DNA from: CAWAPS01 sp963783945
Lineage (GTDB): Bacteria > Actinomycetota > Acidimicrobiia > Acidimicrobiales > Palsa-688
Reading direction: 5' to 3'
Assembly (NCBI GenBank): GCA_963783945.1
Contig: CAWAPS010000029.1
Span: 306,760-370,759, forward strand
DNA length: 64,000 nucleotides
Both the position numbers and the translations under genes were made by a program. Within the stretch, counting starts at the first letter, position 1, and the number at the start of each line of letters is the position of its first letter. This document shows, in pieces, positions 25,044 to 33,577 of the stretch. The notes beneath the pieces were generated by a model, which was given only the letters and a program-made list of their open reading frames with translations, was not told the origin of the DNA and made no database searches.

Positions 25044-26623
25044 CTACCCCCGCCCCGACACCCGATCGGCGAGTATCGCCCACCGCGACGTCCGGGCCGA
25101 TCCCGGCCGGCGGCCCTCGGACCGATCCGCCGCCCGGTATAGGGCGTAGATTCCCCGCGCCCCCAGCCAGCGCATCGGCTCGGGCTCCCAGTTGCGGCTG
25201 GTGTGGCCGACCCAGGGCAGGGCGGTCAGCGGAGTGTCGCGGTCAAGAATCAGATCGGCCAGGGTGAGGCCGGCCAGATAAGAGGTCGTCACCCCGTCTC
25301 CCACGTACCCGCCGGCCCAAGCCAGCCCACCGTCGCCGCGCCGGTCGATGCCGACGGTCGGGCACCAATCGCGCGCCACCCCCAGTACGCCACTCCAGGC
25401 GTGAGCGACACCCACGCCGCCCGTGGCGGGGAAGAGCCGACGCAAGGCGTCGGTTAGCGCGGACACCGTGGAGTTGGGGGTGCGGCCCGACCCGTCGATC
25501 CGGGACCCGAACCGGTACGGGACGCCGCGACCCCCGATGGCGATCCGGCCGTCGGCCGTTCGCTGGAGATAGGTATAGGCGTGGGCGCCGTCACGCAGCG
25601 TCTCGAGCCCGGACCACCCGATGGTGTCCCAAACCGGGGCCGGCAGCGGTTCGGTCACGATCATCGAGCTGTTCATCGGCAGGAGCCGCCGGTGCAGGCC
25701 CGGCAGCCGCGCCGTGAACCCCTCCGTGGCCCGGACCACCCAACGGGCTCGCACGTCGCCTCCCGCGGTGCGAACCCGCCACCGGACCCCGCCAACGCCG
25801 CCCGCCCGGCCGGCGCTCGCCGCCCTGCTTCCGCCGGCGCTCGCCGCCCTGTTTCCGCCGGCGCTCGCCGCCCTGTTTCCGCCGGCGCTCGCCGCCCTGT
25901 TTCCGCCGGCGCTCGCCGCCTGGCTCCCGCCGCGCGACCGCCACCCCCCGCCCCGCCCGCCGCATCGATGCCCAACCCCGGCGAGCGCTCGAAGATCTCG
26001 ACCCCTCTGCCCTCCACCGCCGTCGCCAGCCCCCTTACCAGCTTCGCCGGCTGTACCCGGGCGCAGTGCGGGCTGAACAGCGACCCCACCGCCCCGCTCA
26101 CCCTCACCCGGGAGTCGGTGTCCTGCGGCCCGAGCTCGCAGACGTCGTCGGGTCCCAGGCCCCACGCCCGGTCGGCCGCGAGCGACGCCCGCAGCCGGTC
26201 CATCTGCGCCGCCCCGCGGGCCACGGCCAGCGTGCCACCCAGGTGGATGTCGGCATCGATGCCCTCCGACGAGCAGATCCCCACGACCTCTCCCACCGAG
26301 TCGATCAGGCGGCGCTGCAGCGCCACCACCCCGGCGCGGCCCCCCGGTCCGCCCGCCAGGACCGCCCGATTGCCGGGCAGCAGGCCGGACAACCAGCCGC
26401 CGTTGCGGCCGCTGGCGCCGAACCCGACGTGCTCGGCTTCAACGACCGCGATGCGCCAACCGCGGGCCCCCTCAGCTTGGGCCAGAGCCCAAGCTGTCCA
26501 TAGTCCGGTGTAACCGGCTCCCAGGATGCAGACGTCGACGTCGATCGATTGCTGGAGAGGCGGGCGCGGGGCCGGGACCCCCCCGATCGACTCCTGCCAG
26601 AAGCTGACCCGGCCGTTGATCAG
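25044..26623 (-). CDS. FAD-dependent amine/amino-acid oxidase (DAO family), frame broken at a 24-bp repeat
   Basis: The N-terminal part, read from about 26623, has the FAD-binding site VCILGAGYTGLWTAWALAQA followed by HVGFGASGRNGGWLSG, as in putrescine- and glutamylputrescine-oxidase-like proteins. It continues to about 25990 (GIDAAGG). The C-terminal part (WVVRATEGFTARLPG, IGGRGVPYRFGSRIDGSGRT, AWSGVLGVARDWCPTVGID, EPEPMRWLGARGIYALYRAAD) is in a different frame and ends at 25044. The switch falls in or beside five 24-bp repeats. No ATG, GTG or TTG lies upstream of the FAD motif in frame; a CTG at 26623 overlapping the aminotransferase stop is the nearest candidate. It may be a decaying gene or carry assembly indels. 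Its place beside aminotransferase, aldehyde dehydrogenase and permease genes supports amine oxidation. Confidence 0.75.
25809..25928 (-). repeat. 24-bp tandem repeat, five copies, inside the FAD oxidase gene
   Basis: The unit begins gccggcgctcgccgccctgt. Copies start at 25809, 25833, 25857, 25881 and 25905; the first and last are slightly diverged. In one minus frame it encodes an eight-residue Gly-Asn-Arg-Ala-Ala-Ser-Ala-Gly unit. Confidence 0.92.
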
Positions 26624-28011
26624 AGCTTCGACCAGGCCTCGGTCAGGACGGAGCGAAGGATCTCCCCCATGAGATCGAAGTGTTCCTGCTCGCAGATGAG
26701 CGGCGGTGAGAGCTGGATCACCGGATCGCCGCGGTCGTCGGTGCGGCAGATCAACCCGGATTCGAACAAAGCACCGGAAAGGAAGCCGCGCAGCAGAAGC
26801 TCGGACTCCGCGTCGTCGAACGTGGTGCGGGTGGCCTTGTCCTTGACCAGCTCGATGCCGTAGAAGAAGCCGTCGCCCCGGACGTCTCCGACGATCGGGA
26901 GGTCCCGCAGCCCCTCCAGCACCGCCCGGAACGCTCCGGCCCGGGCGGCGACCCCGCCCACCAGGTCCTCCTTTTCCATTACATCGAGGTTCGCCAGCGC
27001 CACCGCGGTCGACACCGGGTGGCCACCGAAGGTGAACCCGTGCGAAAACATCGACGTCCCCTGCAGGAAGGGCTCCATCAGCCGGTCGTCGACGAGCAGG
27101 GCGCCGAGAGGGGCGTAGCCGCTCGTCATGCCCTTGGCGCAGGTGATCATGTCGGGCCGGTACCCGTAGTGGGCCGAACCGAACCAGTCCCCGAGCCGCC
27201 CAAACGCGCAGATCACCTCATCTGAGACGAGCAGTACCCCGTGGCGGTCGCAGATCTGCCGGACTCGCTGAAAATAGCCAGGCGGGGGCGGGAAGCAGCC
27301 CCCGGAATTTTGCACCGGCTCGAGGAACACGGCGGCCACCGTTTCGGGGCCTTCCATCTCGATGTGCCGCTCGATGTCGTCCGCGGCCCAGATCCCGAAC
27401 GCCTCCAGGTCGTCGCCATGTTCAGGAGCCCGGTAGAAGTTGGTGTTGGCCACCCGGACCGACCCCGGTACCAGCGGTTCGAACGGGGCCTTGATTCCCG
27501 GCACTCCAGTAATCGAAAGGGCCCCCATGGTCGTGCCGTGATAGGCGATGTTGCGAGAGAGGACTTTGTACCGGTCGGGCTCGCCCGTCGACCGGAAGTA
27601 CTGGCGGGCCAGCTTCCAGGCCGACTCGACCGCCTCGCCGCCGCCGGTCGTGAAGAACACCCGGTTGAGGTGTCCGGGGGCAAGGGCGGCCAGCCGCTCG
27701 GCCAGCTCGATGGCGTTCGGGTGGGCGTAGCTCCACAACGGGAAGTACGCCAATTCGCCGCCCTGGCGAGCCGCCGCCTCGGCGATATCCCGACGGCCGT
27801 GCCCGGCCTGCACCACGAACAGCCCGGCCAGACCGTCCAGGTAGCGGCGGCCCCGGCTGTCCCAGACCCACGGGCCCTGCCCGCGCACGATCACCGGCAC
27901 GTCGTGATCGACGTAGGCGCCCATCCGGGTGAAGTGCATCCACAGGTGGCGCCGGGCCGCGTCCTGCAGATGCTGGGCGTCGAGGTTGCGGGCACTGTCG
28001 GTGTTTGTCAT
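26620..28011 (-). CDS. Class III pyridoxal-phosphate aminotransferase (omega-amino acid or polyamine type)
   Basis: The ~463-residue enzyme has the class III fold: FFTTGGGEAVESAWKLARQY, AYHGTTMGALS, FLEPVQNSGG, LVSDEVICAFGR and the PLP lysine in TCAKGMTSGYAPLG. Close types transfer amino groups from GABA, beta-alanine or diamines to pyruvate. The ATG at 28011 overlaps the Lrp stop (ATGA); an ATG four codons upstream is also possible. It lies between the FAD oxidase and an Lrp regulator and opposite an aldehyde dehydrogenase. With alanine dehydrogenase nearby, use of pyruvate as amino acceptor is plausible but inferred. Confidence 0.9.
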   Translation of the reverse strand: MTNTDSARNLDAQHLQDAARRHLWMHFTRMGAYVDHDVPVIVRGQGPWVWDSRGRRYLDGLAGLFVVQAGHGRRDIAEAAARQGGELAYFPLWSYAHPNAIELAERLAALAPGHLNRVFFTTGGGEAVESAWKLARQYFRSTGEPDRYKVLSRNIAYHGTTMGALSITGVPGIKAPFEPLVPGSVRVANTNFYRAPEHGDDLEAFGIWAADDIERHIEMEGPETVAAVFLEPVQNSGGCFPPPPGYFQRVRQICDRHGVLLVSDEVICAFGRLGDWFGSAHYGYRPDMITCAKGMTSGYAPLGALLVDDRLMEPFLQGTSMFSHGFTFGGHPVSTAVALANLDVMEKEDLVGGVAARAGAFRAVLEGLRDLPIVGDVRGDGFFYGIELVKDKATRTTFDDAESELLLRGFLSGALFESGLICRTDDRGDPVIQLSPPLICEQEHFDLMGEILRSVLTEAWSKL

Positions 28012-28490
28012 CTCGTTCCCCATTTGTAGGTTTCCTTCGCCACTTTCAGGTAGACGAACGCTTCGGCGCCCCGCACCCCGGGGATGGTCCGGATCGACTC
28101 GTCGATGGTGTGCAGCAAGTGGTCGTCGTTTTCACAGATCAGCTCGATCAGCAGATCGAACCGCCCGGCGCAGATCACCACGTACTCCGCTTCGGGAACG
28201 TCACCGAGCTTGTCGGCCACCTTCCGTATATCCCCTTCGACGTTGACTCCGAGCAACGCCATCCGGTGGAACCCGATGGCCGTGGGGTCGGTGACGGCGG
28301 CGATCTGGACGACGCCCTCGTCGATCATCCTCTGCACCCGCTGGCGGGTTGCCGCCTCGGACAGCCCGACGGCCCTGGCGATGGCGGCGTAGGAGCGCCG
28401 GCCGTCCTCCTGCAGCTGCTCAATTATCCGTTTGCTCACGGAGTCCAGGCGTTCCCTGCTGTCGCGAATCAGGCCGCCGACGTCGCCCAC
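28008..28490 (-). CDS. Lrp/AsnC-family transcriptional regulator
   Basis: The 160-residue protein has an N-terminal winged helix (RIIEQLQEDGRRSYAAIARA, LSEAATRQRVQRMIDEGVVQ) and a RAM effector-binding domain (YVVICAGRFDLLIELICEND, IRTIPGVRGAEAFVYLKV). Lrp proteins sense amino acids or amines and act as octamers. Its stop overlaps the start of the aminotransferase, and it is divergent from the aldehyde dehydrogenase-permease-ald operon. It is the likely local regulator of both directions. Confidence 0.93.
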   Translation of the reverse strand: MGDVGGLIRDSRERLDSVSKRIIEQLQEDGRRSYAAIARAVGLSEAATRQRVQRMIDEGVVQIAAVTDPTAIGFHRMALLGVNVEGDIRKVADKLGDVPEAEYVVICAGRFDLLIELICENDDHLLHTIDESIRTIPGVRGAEAFVYLKVAKETYKWGTR

Positions 28491-28605
28491 GGCGAGGGAT
28501 TCTAAGGATGGAAGCCCCTAATTGCAAAGGATTCCCTTGATTTATGGCCGGAACCTGGCATGATTGCGTGGTCCTGATCCGGATTCCGAACAAAGGGGGA
28601 AGCCA
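28491..28605. promoter_or_regulatory. Divergent regulatory region between the Lrp gene and the amine operon
   Basis: This 115-base spacer is AT-richer than its surroundings (CCCCTAATTGCAAAGGATTC). It must hold promoters for both directions and, by family habit, Lrp binding sites. No clear -35/-10 pair or palindrome stands out by eye. GGGGGAAG before the ATG at 28606 is the ribosome binding site of the aldehyde dehydrogenase. Confidence 0.45.
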
Positions 28606-30033
28606 ATGGCTGATCGCGTGCGCAACATCGTGGGCGGCGCGCCGGCCGGGTCCAAGGATGGGCGCACCACCCCGGTCATGGACCCCAGCACGGGCGAGAC
28701 CTACGCCGAGGCCCCCCTTTCCGGTCCGGAAGATGTGGATGGGGCGTGCCAGGCGGCGGCGGCCGCGTTCGCTGGCTGGCGCGATTCCACCCCGTCGGAG
28801 CGCAGCCGCATGCTGCTAAAGCTGGCCGACGCCATCGAGGAGCGCGCCGAGGATTTCATCGAGGCGGAAGGCCGCAACACCGGCAAGCCCCTGGCGTTGA
28901 CCCGGTCGGAGGAAATGCCGCCGATGCTCGATCAGATCAGGTTCTTTGCCGGGGCGGCCCGGGTGCTCGAGGGTCGGTCCGCCGGCGAGTACATGGCCGG
29001 GCACACGTCCTGGGTCAGGCGGGAGCCGATAGGCGTGGTGGCCCAGGTGACCCCCTGGAACTATCCCATGATGATGGCGGTCTGGAAGATCGCGCCCGCC
29101 CTGGCGGCCGGAAACGCGGTTGTGCTCAAACCTTCAGACACGACGCCGGTGACGACGGTGATGCTGGCCGAGGTGGCGGCCGACATATTTCCTCCCGGTG
29201 TCTTCAACGTCATATGCGGAGACAGGGAAACAGGCCGGGCCCTCGTTTCCCACCCCATACCGCAATTGGTCGCCATCACCGGCAGCGTCCGGGCGGGGCG
29301 GGAAGTGGCGCTCGCTGCAGCCAACGACATCAAACGGGTACACCTCGAGCTCGGCGGTAAGGCCCCGGTGATCGTTTTCGACGATGTGGACGTGGAGAAG
29401 GCGGCCGAGAACATTGCGATCGCCGGTTACTTCAACGCCGGCCAGGACTGCACCGCAGCCACCCGGGTGCTGGCCTCGCCGAACGTGTACGGCGACCTGG
29501 TCGACGCCCTCGCCGAGCAGGCCCGGGGCACTGAGTATGGCGGGCTCGACAAGCCCGACGTCCTGTTCGGACCGCTCAACAATCCCTCCCAGCTGGATCG
29601 GGTGTCCTCCATGGTCGCCCGGGTTCCTTCCCATGCCAGCGTGGTTGCCGGTGGAGACGCTCCTGGCGGTCCCGGCTTCTTCTATCCGCCGACGGTGGTC
29701 GCCGGCGTCGAGCAGGGCGACGAACTGGCCCAAAGCGAGGTCTTCGGGCCCGTCATCACGGTGCAGCGTTTCACCGACGAGGACCAGGCGGTGGCGTGGG
29801 CCAACGGTGTGGAGTACGGCCTGGCCTCGAGCGTCTGGACCAGGGATCACGGTAGGGCCATGCGGGTGTCCCGCCGCCTGGACTTCGGGTGCGTCTGGAT
29901 CAACACCCATATCCCGCTGGTGGCGGAGATGCCCCACGGCGGCTTCAAGCACTCCGGGTACGGCAAGGATCTATCGATGTACGGGCTGGAGGACTACACG
30001 CGCATCAAGCACGTGATGAGCAACTTCGAGTAA
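28606..30033 (+). CDS. NAD(P)-dependent aldehyde dehydrogenase, aminobutyraldehyde type
   Basis: The 475-residue enzyme has VTPWNYPMMMAVWKIAPALA, the catalytic Glu in HLELGGKAPVIVF and the nucleophile in NAGQDCTAATR, all typical of betaine- or gamma-aminobutyraldehyde dehydrogenases. It would oxidise 4-aminobutanal to GABA. The ATG at 28606 follows a purine-rich ribosome binding site; an upstream in-frame start at 28564 is less likely. It is the first gene of an operon with the APC permease and alanine dehydrogenase. Confidence 0.9.
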   Translation: MADRVRNIVGGAPAGSKDGRTTPVMDPSTGETYAEAPLSGPEDVDGACQAAAAAFAGWRDSTPSERSRMLLKLADAIEERAEDFIEAEGRNTGKPLALTRSEEMPPMLDQIRFFAGAARVLEGRSAGEYMAGHTSWVRREPIGVVAQVTPWNYPMMMAVWKIAPALAAGNAVVLKPSDTTPVTTVMLAEVAADIFPPGVFNVICGDRETGRALVSHPIPQLVAITGSVRAGREVALAAANDIKRVHLELGGKAPVIVFDDVDVEKAAENIAIAGYFNAGQDCTAATRVLASPNVYGDLVDALAEQARGTEYGGLDKPDVLFGPLNNPSQLDRVSSMVARVPSHASVVAGGDAPGGPGFFYPPTVVAGVEQGDELAQSEVFGPVITVQRFTDEDQAVAWANGVEYGLASSVWTRDHGRAMRVSRRLDFGCVWINTHIPLVAEMPHGGFKHSGYGKDLSMYGLEDYTRIKHVMSNFE

Positions 30034-30049
30034 GGGGCAAGCAAAAACC

Positions 30050-31603
30050 ATGACCACGGTTACAGAGGACTTCGCCAATACCGCGGGCCGAGGCAGCGAT
30101 GGCAAAGGCCTCAAGGATGGGGCCCTCGGGCTGCTGTCCAGCATCGTCGTCGCCATCGCTTCGGTGGCGCCGGCCTACAGCCTGGCCGCCGCGCTCGGGT
30201 TCGTCGTACTCGCGGTCGGGCTGCAGTCGCCGGTCGTGATGCTCCTGGCGTTCGTCCCGATGATGTTCGTCGCCATCGGCTACCAGCAGCTCAACAAGGT
30301 CATGCCGGACTGCGGCACCACGTTCACGTGGGGGGCCAAGGCGTTCAATCCCGTGACCGGCTGGATGGGAGGGTGGGGCATCATCGCCGCCGACGTGATC
30401 GTGATGGCCAATCTCGCTGCCATCGCCGGCAGCTACTTGTTCCTCCTGTTCGGCGCCGATGGACCCGCCGGCAATAAGTGGTGGGTTCTCCTGGCCGGGC
30501 TGCTCTGGATCGTGGCCATGGCCTATATCTGCTACATCGGCATCGAGATAAGCGCCCGCATCCAGTACGCCTTACTGGGGATCGAACTGGTGGTGCTCGG
30601 CATCCTCAGCGTCACGGCTCTGGTCAAGGTGTACGCCGGGAGTGCCGGTCCTCAGGCCATCCATCCGGCCGCAGCCTGGTTCAACCCGTTCCACACAACC
30701 TTCTCGGCGTTCACTGCCGGGATGCTCACCGCGCTCTTCATCTACTGGGGTTGGGACACCGCTGTTTCGGTCAACGAGGAGACCAAGGACCGGTCCCGCA
30801 ACCCGGGGATAGCGGCCGTCGTGTCAACCGTCGTGTTGCTCCTGGTGTACGTGCTGGTGACAGTTGGGGCGCAGGCGTTCGCCGGCATCGGCACGAAGGG
30901 CATCGGCCTGGCCAACCCTGACAACTCTGCGGATGTGCTTTCGGTGCTCGGGAAAGAAGTCTTCGGGACGCAGGGCATCGACTGGTTCCTGGGTAAGTTG
31001 CTGCTCCTCATGGTGCTCAGCTCGGCCGCCGCCAGCACCTTGACCACCATCCTGCCCACGGCTCGGACCACCCTGGCGATGGCCGCCTATCGCAGCATTC
31101 CGACCAAGTTCGCCCGCATCCATCGCAAGTACCTCACCCCGACCTGGTCGACCGTGGGGATGGCCCTCGTCTCGATCGGGTTCTTCAGCCTCATGACCCT
31201 CATCAGCGAGAACGTTCTGTCCGACACCATCTCGGCCCTCGGGCTCATGATCGCGTTCTATTACGGGCTGACGGGGTTCGAGTGCGTCTGGTGGTTCCGC
31301 AAAGACCTCCTGAACGGCGGGCGGGACCTGCTGCTCAAGGGGATACTGCCGGGTCTCGGGGGGCTCATCCTGGCCGCCTTCTTCGTGTACGGGGCCTACG
31401 AGGACTGGGGCTACATGTACGGCCTGAGCTACTGGACCATGCCGTTCTCGCCGCACTGGAAGATCGGCGGCATCTTCCTGACCGGGATCGGGACCCTCCT
31501 GCTGGGTGTCGTGCTGATGCTCGTGTACTGGGCGTTCCGTCCGGCGTACTTCCGCGGTGAAACCCTGAACAAGGACACCCCGATCCTGGTGCCTGACAAC
31601 TAG
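30050..31603 (+). CDS. APC-superfamily amino acid/polyamine permease
   Basis: The 517-residue membrane protein has about twelve hydrophobic helices. It opens with GLLSSIVVAIASVAPAYSLA and has the APC helix-1/3 patterns (GTTFTWGAKAFNPVTGWMGG). The ATG lies 16 bases after the aldehyde dehydrogenase. By context it imports the amine or amino acid degraded by the cluster, such as putrescine or GABA. The precise substrate is not readable from sequence. Confidence 0.9.
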   Translation: MTTVTEDFANTAGRGSDGKGLKDGALGLLSSIVVAIASVAPAYSLAAALGFVVLAVGLQSPVVMLLAFVPMMFVAIGYQQLNKVMPDCGTTFTWGAKAFNPVTGWMGGWGIIAADVIVMANLAAIAGSYLFLLFGADGPAGNKWWVLLAGLLWIVAMAYICYIGIEISARIQYALLGIELVVLGILSVTALVKVYAGSAGPQAIHPAAAWFNPFHTTFSAFTAGMLTALFIYWGWDTAVSVNEETKDRSRNPGIAAVVSTVVLLLVYVLVTVGAQAFAGIGTKGIGLANPDNSADVLSVLGKEVFGTQGIDWFLGKLLLLMVLSSAAASTLTTILPTARTTLAMAAYRSIPTKFARIHRKYLTPTWSTVGMALVSIGFFSLMTLISENVLSDTISALGLMIAFYYGLTGFECVWWFRKDLLNGGRDLLLKGILPGLGGLILAAFFVYGAYEDWGYMYGLSYWTMPFSPHWKIGGIFLTGIGTLLLGVVLMLVYWAFRPAYFRGETLNKDTPILVPDN

Positions 31604-31621
31604 ATCGCAGGAGGCTGCGTC

Positions 31622-32737
31622 ATGAAGGTTGGCGTACCGTCCGAAGTGAAAAATCACGAGTATCGCGTGGCGTGCACCCCCTCCGGAGTTCACGAGCTGG
31701 TACGGCACGGGCACACCGTGCTGGTGGAGGCGGGAGCGGGCGAGGGGTCGTCGCTGCCGGACGCCGAATTCGTGTCGGCCGGCGCGACCATGATCGAATC
31801 GGCCGACGAGGTGTGGGCCGAAGCCGAGCTCGTGCTCAAGGTGAAGGAGCCGGTCCCGGAGGAGTACCACCGGCTGCGCAAGGACCTGGTGCTGTTCACC
31901 TACCTCCATCTGGCCGCATCGAGGGAATGCACCGACGCCCTCCTGATGGCGGGCACGACCGGGATCGCCTACGAAACCGTGCAACTGCCCGACGGATCGC
32001 TGCCTTTGCTGGCGCCCATGTCGGAGGTCGCCGGTCGCATGGCCCCTCAGGCCGGGGCCCACCACCTGCAGCGCGACGGCGGCGGCCGGGGTGTCCTCAT
32101 GGGCGGGGTTTCCGGGGTTTACGCGGCCAAGGTGGTCGTGATCGGGGCCGGGGTGTCCGGCATGAACGCCGCGGCGATCGCCCTCGGCATGCAGGCCGAG
32201 GTCCTGCTGCTGGACAGGAACATCACCCGGCTCAGGGAGGCGGATCGGATCTATCAGGGCCACTGCCAGACCGTGGCGTCCAACGCCTACGAGATCGAGC
32301 GGGCCGTCATCGATGCCGACCTGGTGATCGGGGCGGTCCTGGTTGCAGGAGCCAAGGCGCCGACCCTGATCTCGAACGAGCTGGTGTCGAGGATGCTCCC
32401 CGGTTCCGTCCTGGTCGACATCGCCATCGACCAGGGCGGCTGCTTCGAGGACTCGCGGCCCACTACCCACGCCGACCCCGTGTACACCGTCCACGAGTCC
32501 GTCTTCTATTGCGTGGCCAACATGCCGGGAGCGGTGCCCCACACGTCGACCTACGCCCTGACCAACGTGACGCTGCCCTTCGCTCTGGAGATAGCCAACC
32601 GGGGGTGGCGCGACGCATTGCGTTCCGATCCGGTGCTGGCACTGGGCCTGAACACCCACGACGGCCAGCTCACGTCGAGTCCGGTGGCTGAGGCGCACGG
32701 GCTGCCGTTCGTCTCTCTGGAGGCGGTGCTGGCTTAA
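31622..32737 (+). CDS. ald: Alanine dehydrogenase
   Basis: The 371-residue protein matches Ald/PntA-fold enzymes: MKVGVPSEVKNHEYRVACTP, GTTGIAYETVQ, the NAD site VVVIGAGVSGMNAAAIALGM, and HESVFYCVANMPGAVPHTST. It interconverts alanine and pyruvate plus ammonia with NAD. AGGAGG precedes the ATG at 31622, and the permease ends 18 bases upstream. In this cluster it could regenerate pyruvate consumed by the aminotransferase and release nitrogen as ammonia. Its length is normal. Confidence 0.96.
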   Translation: MKVGVPSEVKNHEYRVACTPSGVHELVRHGHTVLVEAGAGEGSSLPDAEFVSAGATMIESADEVWAEAELVLKVKEPVPEEYHRLRKDLVLFTYLHLAASRECTDALLMAGTTGIAYETVQLPDGSLPLLAPMSEVAGRMAPQAGAHHLQRDGGGRGVLMGGVSGVYAAKVVVIGAGVSGMNAAAIALGMQAEVLLLDRNITRLREADRIYQGHCQTVASNAYEIERAVIDADLVIGAVLVAGAKAPTLISNELVSRMLPGSVLVDIAIDQGGCFEDSRPTTHADPVYTVHESVFYCVANMPGAVPHTSTYALTNVTLPFALEIANRGWRDALRSDPVLALGLNTHDGQLTSSPVAEAHGLPFVSLEAVLA

Positions 32738-32879
32738 GCCGGTTCGCAGAATTACCTGCGGCGGACGACGCTGCTGACCAGGGTCGTTTGCCGCCGCCCA
32801 TGGCGCGAACCTGTTTCACTGCCGCCGGCCGGCGTCACCGGGCTGGGGCCTGTCATCGGTGTGCCGCTACGTTGGCGCC

Positions 32880-33491
32880 ATGCTCAGCGTGGGCCTCACC
32901 GGCGGCATCGGCTCCGGCAAATCTACGGTGGCCGCAGCTCTGGCCGCCCGGGGCGCCGCTGTGGTCGACGCCGACATGATCTCCCGCCAGATCCTCGAGC
33001 CGGGCGGAGCCGCCTATCAGCCGGTCGTCGATCGCTTCGGTCGCGGCATCGTCAAGGAGGACGGCCAGATCGACCGGCCGGCGCTGGCGGCCGCGGTCTT
33101 CTCCGATCCCGAAGCCCTGGCCGATCTCAACGGGCTCACCCATCCGGAGATAGGCCGGCAGATGGTCCAGCGCACCCGGGAGCTGGCGCCGGACCACGAC
33201 GTGGTGGTGCTCGACATTCCCCTGCTGGACATCGCGGCGCGCGCCCGTTTCGAGTTCGACGCCATCGTCGCGGTCGACGTCCCGGAGGATGTGGCGGTGG
33301 CGCGGCTGGTCGCCCAACGGGGCTTCACCGAGGAGGACGCCCGAGCCCGGATCGCCGCTCAGATCAGCCGGCAGGAAAGAAGGGAACTGGCCGACCTGGT
33401 CCTCGACAACAGCGGAGACCGCGACGCTCTGGAATCGGAGATCGACCGGGCCTGGAAATGGTTGGAGGACCGGGCCGGGCTGAAGTCCTGA
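32880..33491 (+). CDS. coaE: Dephospho-CoA kinase
   Basis: The 203-residue P-loop kinase performs the last step of coenzyme A synthesis. Walker A is GLTGGIGSGKSTVAAAL; VVDADMISRQILEPGG and LDIPLLDIAARARFEFD are family-typical. Mycobacterial CoaE has an extra C-terminal GrpB-like domain that is absent here. The ATG at 32880 gives MLSVGLTGGIGSGK; seven extra upstream codons are not conserved. It precedes uvrB, as in Mycobacterium. Confidence 0.95.
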   Translation: MLSVGLTGGIGSGKSTVAAALAARGAAVVDADMISRQILEPGGAAYQPVVDRFGRGIVKEDGQIDRPALAAAVFSDPEALADLNGLTHPEIGRQMVQRTRELAPDHDVVVLDIPLLDIAARARFEFDAIVAVDVPEDVAVARLVAQRGFTEEDARARIAAQISRQERRELADLVLDNSGDRDALESEIDRAWKWLEDRAGLKS

Positions 33492-33543
33492 ACCGGCCTG
33501 CTTATGCCGTCGCCCATCCGCCTTGGGGTCCGGCGGGCCGGAC

Positions 33544-33570
33544 TTGACAGTCACAGGGCCCCGGTACCAT
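33544..33570 (+). promoter_or_regulatory. Candidate promoter of uvrB
   Basis: TTGACA (33544-33549) and TACCAT (33565-33570) are separated by 15 bases. Transcription would begin at or a base or two before the GTG start at 33578, giving a leaderless mRNA, which is common in actinobacteria. The short spacer weakens the case. Confidence 0.4.
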
Positions 33571-33577
33571 CGGAACC

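Noticed and set aside
24603..25142. A 179-codon plus-strand frame in the post-rpsA spacer
   Set aside because: It spans the 10-bp repeat and GC-rich low-complexity sequence, is mostly Arg/Pro/Ala and has no good start context.
25809..25928. CRISPR-like array because of regular repeats
   Set aside because: Units are contiguous 24-bp direct repeats with no spacers, and no cas genes occur in the window.
30824..32698. A 624-codon minus-strand frame opposite the permease and alanine dehydrogenase
   Set aside because: Codon composition is that of a reverse shadow of high-GC genes, and no family motif is present.
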